The translations under genes were made by a program, and so were the position numbers. Positions 1-12,100 of a stretch of DNA of 64,000 nt are shown one piece after another; within the stretch, counting starts at the first letter, position 1; every line of letters starts with the position of its first letter. This DNA is from Arcuatula senhousia. Lineage: Eukaryota; Mollusca; Bivalvia; Mytilida; Mytilidae. The notes under the pieces are model-generated. The model made no database searches and was not told the DNA's origin. It saw only the letters and a list, made by a program, of their open reading frames with translations. The DNA is taken from NCBI GenBank assembly GCA_963971305.1, contig CAXARO010000904.1, positions 1-64,000 on the forward strand. Reading direction: 5' to 3'.

Positions 1-140
1 ATGCTCAGTTGACACTGAAGGTTATACAGGGAGATTTAGTGACCTCTGCTGTTCCATATTGGGACTTTAACACATATATCCTTCTACAACTGTTCCCTAC
101 TCAAGACCCAAAGTCTAATTTTCTGGTCCTATATAGACAG
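1..140 (+). CDS. Plexin exon (juxtamembrane / start of GAP domain)
   Basis: Exon cut by the window edge and open from base 1 in the frame that reads SAVPYWDFNTYILLQLFP. This matches the start of the plexin GAP region, where an aromatic-Asp-Tyr segment precedes a Phe-Pro motif. It ends in phase 0 with CAG before gtgagg. Confidence 0.85.
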
Positions 141-3100
141 GTGAGGTTTTATAAAATCCTATCTTTTTTATTGAACAATACTTTTATACAATTTGAAATC
201 TTGAAAATGGAGATTATTTCCATTTTTATGATAAGCGGTCGAACAATGTGTTTCTTATCAACCATGGTGAAAAAATTATTTGTGTAATTACTTCTCATTA
301 TGAAACACGAACTCTGATACAAGATCAAACTTTTTGAATATTAGCATCGTCGTCATTTATGTATCAATTTCTTTAAAAACAGCATTGTTTGCATTTATAA
401 TACAGAATAACAACATGAATTAAAGTTTTACATTAAAACTTTTTTCGGGTTTAATTAATATGAATTTAAAAGCTGAACAGGAAAATTTCACGAGGGGCTG
501 CTTATTATAGATTTTATTGATCAAGCCTGGCCATAGTGAAATTAAATTCAATATTCATTAAATGTTTATTAAATGAGGAAATACTCATTTTGAGCATTTG
601 TCTATATATAGTCCACGTTTTTTAACAGATCACAGATGACGATAAAGGAAAAGATAAATCTGCTTTTGACAAACTTGACATACTGCTTCAGAATAAACTG
701 TTTTTGAAATCATTGATCCAGACATTAGATCGACCAAACAAACTTACAGTACAAGAAAAGTATGGAAAAATTAAAAGACAATATTTTATTCATCAACTAA
801 TAATGAGTACTCTGATAAAACCTTCATATTAAGACCAAACATGTAACACAAGTCCTAATATATACTCATGGAACACTTTAAAAAATCACAAATTAAATAC
901 TTCATTCAGTATTTGAAACATTTTATCAAAAAAGCTTTGCAATATAATTTTTTTAAAGATCTTGACAAAAATTTTCATGTCTAAGCCCCTAAGAGATAGT
1001 TTGTTTGCAGTTTGAAATCAAGTAGTGTCAATCTGGAATTCACAAAATCACACTTTAAAAACAACGCACATTTTTGAAATTAAGTGTTCTCGGCTTTTTC
1101 TCACCAAAAAACGTTCTTTCTTTTAGTGGTTGAAAGTTAACAGCTTAAAATTAGGTTGAAAGTGTTGATTTTTGATTTTTGGGATAAAAAAAAGTCTTTT
1201 TTTAAAACTCAGAAACTGATCTTAACAAATTTTCTGATTTTTACCCAAAAATGATCTGCATCATCCACTTGACATTCAGTGAAAATGTCAATTTGATAGC
1301 TGTATTTTGTACGATTTTTGGTTAGATGAAATTTGGATACAATTGATTTCCCATAGGCATGCAGTTCCTTTATAATGTTTACATGTTCTTTGTATCATGT
1401 CTCTGGTTATTTTTAGATTCCAATGAATCTTTGATTTAATTTTTTTACTCTTGTTTCGTTTGTGTTTCTTTTTTGTTAAAGATTGTTATAAACTCTTGAT
1501 GTCGTATGTCCATTATTTTAGAGCACAGTTTGGTGCAGTGCTGTCAATCTCGTTACTTGGAAACATGAGACTGTTTTACGAGTAAGTCAATCATCTAACA
1601 ACATTTAGTTTAATGTAGGCCAAAACAAAGTAAAATGATCAATAAATGTTTTAACACATGGTATTTAGTGAATGAAAAATAAAGTAAATAACGTTTATAA
1701 GTTAAGAAATATAAAAGAACAAAAGCAAGAACTTGTTTGAAAAAGTGTATCTAAAATTTTTAAGTGAATTAGAATAAATGACTATATATGAGTTGCTTAG
1801 ATAATTTTATTATTATTTTTTCATTAATAATTTCATATTTTTATTCTTTTAGTTTAATTCAATGTTTGCTAGCTGAAAAGATTAAATCTTCACCAAAGAA
1901 GCAGCTAAAAGTATTGTTCAGAAGGTAGATCAAATTCGTTATATTTAAGTGATCAGTCAACGCAATATGCAATTTTAAATTACAAAATAAAATGTAATTA
2001 AGTTCTATTTTCTTTTTTAAGAATATTACCTAATCTGAATTATAAGGCTATATATTTTACAATGGATCGGTCTTTAATACTAGAAGACGAGACGCGCATC
2101 TGGCATGATAGTAATATTTACTGGCTATGATTGAAACTATTGTTGTTATTTTGATTTCTAATAAATATAACTATGAAATATTCAAAAAGAACATTGTACT
2201 TTCCATGAAACTTTTGATGTATTTGATGAAAATGTATTCCATTTTTATAAATCATTTATTTTTCAGGTTTGAGTCGATAACATTTCGACTTATTGCCACT
2301 TGGTTGCACGTTACTTTGTATAAGCAGTTAGTTGTAAGTTAATGTTGGTGATTTATTTTTAATTGTATATTGCATCAACATTACAATTTTTGAAAATATC
2401 ATTTCTTTTATTATGAATTGTATAAGTTACCTTTTAATACTACTTGTCCATTCGTTTTGAATTATCTTAATATATGTATATATAATACATGTAATATTCA
2501 AATGTGTTGTATTGTTTATTTAATCTATATTTAATTTTTGTGACTGTGTTGCGTTCACTTGTTCAACGTCCAATAAGTTGTATTTTACTATACACAGAAC
2601 CTAATATCCTAATATAAATTACTGAAAAGGTTTTTACGTAGCTTTGAAAGTCGGTGCTCAAATCGTTTGTGCTTCTCGATTTAAACATCTTTCAAGGCGC
2701 TCATAAAACAGCAACAATTCTTTTTTTTTTCAATATTTATTTGTTAAATCCCTTCCAGGATAAAAATGGAGTGTCTCTCTTTATGCTACTTCGAGCAGTA
2801 CAGACAATCATTGAACGTGAACCAATTGATGATTTGACCGGAAATTCTAAGTATACTTTGGCAGAGGAAAAGCTACTGAAGATAAGAGTTGAATATGAGA
2901 CCTTAGTAAGGAATCATCTTTTCTTAATTATTTTGTTTGCTTAACATTAAAAATTGGCGACGATAACTTTTAATTAAATCATCATAAAGCTATGCACGAG
3001 TGCAAAAGTGTTTTATTTCTGTTTTCTTTAAAATATTTGAAACTATTCAAATTGTTTGAGTGGCTTATTTAATGTATACTAGGATACGTATCGTATTTTA

Positions 3101-6100
3101 ACTTACATTATTGCATACGAACAAAAATCATTCTAATTCTCCCAAACTTCTTATTGGGTTAAAAAATGCAGGAAATGCATTTTTTTTCAGACATTGAACA
3201 TCAATCTGAATGGTAATTCTGACCACTGTTTTCCGGTTAGAGTGTTAGACTGTGATACAATATCACAAGTCAAACGAAAATGCTGTCTACAGATTTACAA
3301 AAATACACCAGGATCAGAAATACCGAAATTCGAGGAACTCGTTCTTGGTTTGTACAATAATGATTGGGATAAAATATTTATAACAATTGACTGATGAATA
3401 ACAATATTTTCTTAACATTTATTTACGTTCGTATTTACGATGCGAAACATCTTTCTTCATGGTAAATGCTTTAATTATTTTTTAATCAACGGTTTTCAAT
3501 TCATGAAGAATATTAAAAACCAAATTTGATCTCTTTGCTTTTTTTTATTTGTAAATCATCAACTTAAATACAGGGACATAAACTACATTTTCTTAAAACG
3601 TATTGTAGAATGGCTAGAAGGTAAGAATGGCAAGCTTTTGTTAGAAGATATTGATAATACCAGTGAAAGAATAAGCGGCCTTGTTCGCCTCAACACATTG
3701 AAGCACTATGGTGTGAGGGACAACTGCAAAATGGCTTTACTATATGGGGAGCACGATGATGATGAACTTTATAGTAAGTTTTCTTTTGATGGTCATAAAT
3801 ACTGTAAACGTATTAATTTTCACAGTTGCTAATTTTCGCACATTTAGTCCAATACCCGGGTAATTTTTGTTACGATTTTCACTGATCATACTTTGATTTA
3901 CATTTAATAATTGCATATAAGCGTGTTTTATTTTTGTGGATTTTCATTGACCGGGAATTAAGCGAAAATTCCTATGTTTACAGTTAATATTCGAAATCAT
4001 TGCATTTTATAGTGTTTATTGTTTCGTTGTGGTGCCTTCAGTGTTCTGTCTTGCTTTATGTGTTTTAATAGTTTTAATTGAAGATTTTTCATTCAGAAAA
4101 TCAAGAATTAAAATTGTAAATGACAAGAATCTAAGAAAACAAGTTTCTATTTACGAATTATTTAATCATATTTCATGCATTATTTTATATGTTGATTCCA
4201 GTGACTGCTCTACTCTCAAGGGTCAATTTTTGCACTTCCTTCAGTATTGTTTTTGATTCGTGGAAAATATCGCCTTAGATCTTGCGTATGTTAATATGTT
4301 TATGTGAAATATGATAATAGTTTACATATTAATTAAATTATATTTTAATTTTAGTGAATTATGTCCACGAAAGAGAGCAAGTAGAGAATGTGTCAGCTGA
4401 TGATATTGATGTCCTTGTACCAGGAGGCAGTGATAAAGATGAGTTTAATCAAAAATGGCACCTTGTATGTTTCATGCAATTTTGATATAATTGTTACTAT
4501 AATAAAGGAGTGTGTGTTTACTTGCTTTTCCCAAGTAACATAAAGTAACTCGAGCATTTCCCTTCTCAGGCAAGGGTTGGTCGAGTGAAAATGATATAAG
4601 CGGCCTTTACTCTAGTGTGAATCGAGCTAAGCAAATGACCGCAGCCAAGGATAAGATAAATCAAATATTGATCTATATTTCTTTGAAGACAGATTTGACT
4701 TTTATTGAAAATTTATAAGCTGACAGTTTCTCAGCCAATGCTTTTATTGCAAGTAAAGGTAATAACAAAACTAGCGAACTTTGAGAACAAATTATCCTTA
4801 ATGTTTTTTTTTAATCGAATATTTATGCACCATTATTAAACTTATGACTTACTTGCTCGTTGGTATCATATTGAAGTAAATTTCTTGTTTAAAGATTATG
4901 TGTTTGATATATTAAGAAAAAATCAAGCAGTCGTAATACTAATATGAACTTCACTTTTGATCTTTTTAACAACTCAATTTTAATCCTATAATTCTTATCA
5001 AAGAGTTGGGTATTTATGACAATTTTTTTTGTTTTTTTGAACCAGGAAAGTTCAGCAGTAAGTATGCTTATTGTAATTTAATAGGTTTATAGTAAACTAA
5101 ATAAACCGCTTTGTTTAAACTAGACCCAGTTAAAATTGAAGCCTTTTTATTTTAGAAATACTACTATACTTTTATTTTTTTCTTCATGTTGAACTTGTGA
5201 CTTTGACCTTTAAGCTATTGACTCAAGAATTCTCAGATATCTTTCGTATATTATATGCTCTGCGTCGTGCAAGTTACATGTATATGAAATTACATCAAGG
5301 TGTTTAAAAGTTATGCATCGGAAACCAATATCACTCTACAATATCTAGGTTTTTTAAACTTGTGACCTTGAACCCAATCGACATTTTTCATACTCCATCA
5401 TATGCATAAATGTAGATTATGCTTCGAGAACCATAATATTACCTGTTCTTAGTTTTTCATAACTTGTGACCCTGACCTTTGACCTTTTGACCAAAAATCT
5501 ATAAGTTTCTTCATTATAGCTTACGGTTTCCAAAAGCTATGATTTAGAGACCAAAGTAGATAGAATGATGGACGGACGGACGGAAAGCTTAATTCTATAT
5601 TCTAGTCTATAGAATACAAAATTGCATGATGAGAAAGACACGGGACAACAAGGCATGGTTTAGGTTACACCAACGTGACTTTGACCTTAAATCGTTTGAC
5701 GCTATAATAAATAGTTGTTGTTTTACCGCATTGCTCCTTTTAAAGTGTATAAGACAGCTTGTATTCTGAATTTTCATCAAATGGGTAAAAAGTTATGTCC
5801 GGAACCCCATATTAGACGGAAAGAAAATAAAATTCTATGCTGCTATCATTTCAACGGAGCACATTTCAAACACGGAAAAAGGATTTTTATTGTATGTGCT
5901 TTTTTAAAACATCTGCATGTATAGTTAACATCACAATCCGAATTCGAAAATTTAATAATGAATAGTTCTAACGATGAATAACGATGGTTCCAATTTCATC
6001 GATTTATGAATGAGGGTAATACCAAACTGGGATGATCAATCTCATAATCCATTTCATTTATCTTATATATAAAAGAGGAAAAGACAAAATAAAGCAAAGA

Positions 6101-9100
6101 CATGCCAAACTGAACATTGATCCTAGCTGATCCAAAACAACTTTTAAATTAATTTATAAAAATACACACTCGGCATAAAACTCATGTAAATGGTTAGCAA
6201 ATGCACATGTGTATATTTACATACGTATGATTAACTTGTGCATGTAAATGGAGCTTTATATATAATTTATCATGTAATTATACATGAAATTTATTATTTG
6301 TTATGCACATTGTTGAAAAGTTTGTCTTTTTATGTTTTTCCCTATCATTTAAGCTCCTTTTAATGTTGTCATTTTGAATTCTAGTCGAATTTACCGGATG
6401 ATGAAAAGTCAAACATGACGCATGATATTGGCGAAATCTACTTAAATAGACTGATGCATACAAAGGTAGGTCTTCTGGTCAGACATACATGTACATTAAT
6501 TGTAGGTCAACCAAAATTTCACAAGAGCATTAAATAGTATTTTTAAAAAGAAACAGATATCAATCAATCAATCAATCAAATTTATTGTCATATAAACATC
6601 TAGACAGAGTTTGTGACAAAAACAAATAATATAACAAAACAACAGTAGAAATACATAATAAACGTATAATACATTATATTTTACGTGAACAATGCAATAT
6701 AGGCTTTGCAAGTATTTATTAAGTTTTGATTGTCATTATATTGTTCATAATGGTCACTATTTTCAAAAAATTCTTCGATTAATTTTTTTCGCAAAGACTC
6801 GATCGTTTGTCTTGCAATGTAGCAGAAAATGAGCTTCGTCCTCTACCACATTGCAAGAAGCACATAATCTTTGCTCTCTAGGGACTTTTAAGTATCTACC
6901 ATTTTCTATAGCTAAATTATGGTCGCACATTCTGATTTTTGTGAGGACCCTTCTTGATTCAAAATCTTTATACAAGAGATAAAATTCTTTATTTAAATCT
7001 TCTTTTATATTTTTATATAAGTATGTTTTATTATTTTCATTTAGTAAATCAAGTTTGTTCTGATATATTCTCTGATACCATTCATTCAAAATGTTTTTTG
7101 AAAGAAGCAGAGGTACCAATGGGGTATCCGAATGTCAAAAGTCCGAAAGAGCAGAGACAAAACCAGTAAACACCAACAAGAACAGGACAAAAACAGAAAA
7201 CATGTAAAACATGGAAACACAAAACAACTGAATATCAATCAACAACGCGAACTCCAGTCGAAACAAGAGTGAACTCAGGTGCTCCGGAAGAGTAAGCAGT
7301 TCCTGCTTGCTATAGCACACCCGTCGCGTTGCCAATAGTCCATTCAGCGTGTCAAATACGGTAAAGGAAGACAAATCAACACCCTATGACAAACCAACAT
7401 CTGCACTCATCTGAGAGATCGAAATCCCATATTTGTCTACAAGTGCATGATGTCTTCCGTAAAATTTCTTGAGTGAAGACAGCAATCGAGGAGCAACATA
7501 ACCCTGTGTGAGCAATTTTTGTGTCAGACGTGTCGCTCTGCTAAGGAAATCGATGTAAGTCCCGCACGCTCTGGAGTAACGAATCAATTGAGATACGTAA
7601 ACTCCATAAGCTGGAGCGGTCGGAATGTTGCTACACAAGAAGGGGAAGTTGACGATTGGAAAGTTGAAGTCATCACGTTTGTCATAGAGCCTTGTTGAAA
7701 GTCTTCCTTGAGAGTCAATTTCGAGATGTAGATCTTAATATGAAGCAGACTTCCTAGAATCCGTTGTGTCCTTTACCTCAAGCTCCTGTGGATATATGAG
7801 ATGGAGAAAGTCACCAAATCGAGAATTGTTTAGTGAAAGGACATCATCAATATAACGGAACGTGAGGTTGAAAGAGAGAGCTAGTCTACGGTCTTTTTTG
7901 TCTAGAATTTGATTTTAAAGTTTCAGCTTAGTTTTATTGTTACAATCTATGATTTGTTGTAGCAGCTCATCATCAGATATAAAATCCTTAGCGAAGGTGT
8001 ACCATGTATAAACATTTTGATCGTTTAAGTCTTTGGTGAGATTAAATGCTTCTTTTAGTAATTTATTTGTATTATCGGAACAGAGTCTTGACATGAATGA
8101 CACTGTACGAAGCATGATCATTTGTTCGATCAGATTTCGACCAAGTTCTAAACGAGTACATAAGTTGGAAGTTGTTTTACGTACTCCCAATACGTGTTTA
8201 CAAAAACTTAAATGTACTTTTTCTGCTGGGGATTTATCAATAAATTGCAAGGGATCAAGGACTTTATTGTTTAAGTTTCCCCTTAATTTAGCTCTATAAA
8301 AGTTTAAGTGGTAGTCCATATATGATATTTCTGAGTTATATAGTAGAATTGGACATACCAGTGTGTCAAACAAATTATTTGACACTGCTATCGGTAGTGG
8401 CCCCATGGAAGAAGTTTTTGCTTTTAATGAAAATAATACTTTTCTAGCCTTTTTAGCAAGATCTTCTAAGCTGTATTTCAGGTTACAATTGCTTCTGAGG
8501 CTAGTACCTAAATATCTATATTCAGAAACATTTTCTATATAAATTTCTTTTGCCTTAATAAAGGGTTCTTCGGGTTTCACTTAATTTTGTTGAAATTTCA
8601 TGGTCTTGGTCTTATTGACATTTATAGACAATGGCCAATTATCGCAAAATTGAAGCAATTTGTCCATACTAGACTGTAGACCTTGTTTACTTTCTGACAA
8701 AATCAGAAGGTCGTCAGCAAAAAGCAGACTTCCTATGGTTGAGTCTAATAACTTGAGTGGAAGTGAAGAATTTTGGTTAAATTTATCACTCATGTCGTTA
8801 ATGAAGATGTTAAACAAGGTAGGACTTATTGAGTCTCCGTGTCTGACCCCTCTATTTATGTTAAAATACTCCGAGTGTAGATTGTTAAATTTGATAGACG
8901 AGTCAGTACTATCAAGTTGACCTTTGATCATTTGGTACATAATTGTACCAATTCCAGTTTTCAATAGTTTATATAGTAGACCATTTCTCCAAACTGAGTC
9001 GAATGCTTTTCGAAGGTCTACGAAGCAAGCATATATCTTAGATTTATTTTTATGTATATACTTATTTATCAATGATTTTAAAATAAAAAGACTATCTGAT

Positions 9101-12100
9101 GTCCTGTGATTCTCCCTGAAACCAAATTGGGAGTCAGACAATTTATCTTCTATGAACTTTGTGAGCCTTTTATTAAGCACACTGCTAAAAACTTTAGAAA
9201 GACAATTTACTAATGATATTCCTCTATAGTTTGAAGGGTCCTCTTTATTGCCAGACTTATGTATTAATATGGGATAAGATTTGTTCCATATTTTTAAATA
9301 TTTGCCACTTTTCAGTATTAAATTAAAAAGTTTTGTAAATGCAGAAATTGTAACTGGACAAGAATATTTTAAAATTTCATTTAGTATACCATCAGGACCA
9401 CTTGACTTGCCTAGTTTTAGATCTTTAAAGATGGTTTTAAGTTCTGAAACTGTAAAAGGTTTATCAGTTTCTAGAACAAACTTCAATTCGTTTTCCATCT
9501 AGTTGAGATTATTTTCTATTAAATGTTCAAAATTAAAGTTTTTATTTGAGCAAGTTCCTTGGTTTTTAAAGTGTTTAATGGTATCTTCTATTTTAGTCAT
9601 TAGTTCATTATCACTTTCATCTTTGACATATGTATTATTTAATGATTTAATTATATTCCAGTGTTCTTCTGGATTTTTATCTAATGATCCTGATAAAGCA
9701 TCATTAATTTTCTTTTTATAGATGTATTTTTCATGTCTTACCATAGATTTGAATGACTTCAGTAGAGTGAAATATTTTTGTTTTAAATTATTATTGTAAG
9801 GATAATCTTTAATCTTTTTTCCCAATGCATTCAAATCTCTTTTAGTTTCATAAATTGAATGATCAGACAACTTTTGTTTCTTTATTTTTTTTTCTTACTT
9901 TTTTTTTGTTTATGAGAAGAAATGCACACCCTCTCTGAAATATTTTCCAGAATACCAGTTATCTCATTTGTTGCTATAATTTACATCAGAGTCTGTTTAT
10001 TCAAAATGTTTGGTTTCAAAATCAATTAAAGCATTCATAATATTTTCTGAAGACAGTACTTCTTGTTGAAGAATTTTTGACTTCTCTGTCCATTTATAGG
10101 ATACACACGGTTTCCATTTTAAATTGGTTTTAGCACTATTTGGGTTACTATTTATTTTACATTTTAAGTGAATTTCAATTTGAGCATGATCAGATAAATA
10201 ATTGAAGCTATGAGTAATAAAGTGTACAATTGAGGAAAGGAGACTCTCACAAGTTTGCAATTGAATAATCAACATTGCTAAACCCATTTGGTGTCATACA
10301 TGTAAAATATCCAAGACCATCTCCCAGGTATCTGCCATTTAGAATTCTAAGATTAGTTGAAATACACAAGTCAAGTAAATTTTTCCCCTGCACATTACAC
10401 TCCCTATCTTGATTATTTCTATGTAAAAATTGATCTATGTTATAGTCATCTGGTAAAATATTTTGATGGATGAAATCATTTAAGTCAATAGAGTCATTTT
10501 CAACAAAATCAGTGTTTGTGCCAGTTCTTGCATTCAAATCTCCCATTAATAGCACTTTACCCCTATTTGAGAAATGACTTATTTCATTTTCTAAACTTAA
10601 CAAATCATTATCATAATGTGCCGACGTTACAGGGGGAACATAAACTGCACAAAGATAGAGGTTAGAAGTGATCCCAAAAAACAAAGAGTCAAGTTTCAAC
10701 CACATTCTGTTTTCAGAGGTTGATCCATCTTTTAAATAGGATATGCCTTTATGAATATTTTTCTTATAATAAATGATAATACCCCCACTATGGCGTCTGG
10801 CTTTTTTCTTTTTCATTCTGCTTTTAGAGATTGCATAGTAACCTGGGATTGTATACTCTTTGCATTCACCTTTCCAGGTCCCAAGAAGAATGTTTATATC
10901 ACTTGTAAAATATTTTATCGACAAAAATTTCATCATTTATTTTATCACCTAGACCATGTGTGTTCCAGGCTGACACTGAGAGATGATCTGAAGACATATT
11001 ATTAATATTATTCATACACATATGTGTCTGAATACAAGTGTAAATCAATGATCGTGAAATATGTAAAAGACTGAAAACCATTTTTGGTACATAGTATTTG
11101 ATACATAATATTCAGTCAGATAACAATTTTAACATATCATAAAAAGAGAGTAAAATTTGGATAGATAATTATATATACTTATATAAAATATACTAGACAG
11201 AAAATTTAAGTAACATTAATTCTATTTTGCTATTCACCAATAAACATAGTTTTCATTTTCATTTCATATTTATCTGTTTAAAGTAAGTAAAGATATCTAT
11301 GTATATACATTTGTAAAGCTTTACTTGTAGCAAAGAGTTGAAAGACTTCTATTATTAATTAATCTATTCTTTATTATTTTATGATTTAAGGCTTGACTCA
11401 GGAAACAAGTATAAATTCTGCTTTCAATGCATATTTTTTTTATTATTATTTTTTTTTATTGTTTTCGTGAAGATTAAAGAAATAATATAAAATATATATA
11501 CTTGTATATACTTTTTTTATATAACCAAACCTCTGACTGCACAATATGATAAAAAATAAGTATGAACACATCATATAATTGTGTACGTACTACACAACAC
11601 TTCAATTTCAATGTTGGCTACAATGCCTGTATAGATACAAAAAAAACAAAGATGTAATAAATCATGTTTTCTGTTTTTCATGATATAAAGTAATATTAAA
11701 AGTACAGTATATTTGGCTAGAAATATACACAATTTACAATATTTTGACTTCAAATATAAATTTATAAATGAGACTTTTGACATTTCTCAAACTTATTAAT
11801 ATTTGCTGTTTCTCATTTCGTAAAGCATCATCTCAAGAACAGGTAACAAGCTTGGGACTTGTTGATTATCGCGTCTGAAGTCTTGCTTCACTGGATTTCC
11901 TCTATGACTGGATGTATTGTTACTTCCATAACGATTGTTATACGAGCTCGGATTGTAAGGAATATTGCTACTTTGCATCTGTTGTGTGTGCACATTTGAA
12001 TATCCATTTTCATGTCTCAGTCTTTGGTGGTTACTTCTGTTCTGATTTGGTACGTGTGCATGTTGTGTGTGTTTGACCCCCAAAATGGGATTTACTATAG

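Noticed and set aside
2127..2342. 71-codon frame as an independent gene
   Set aside because: Only 2267-2333 is coding, as a plexin exon. The upstream part is intron.
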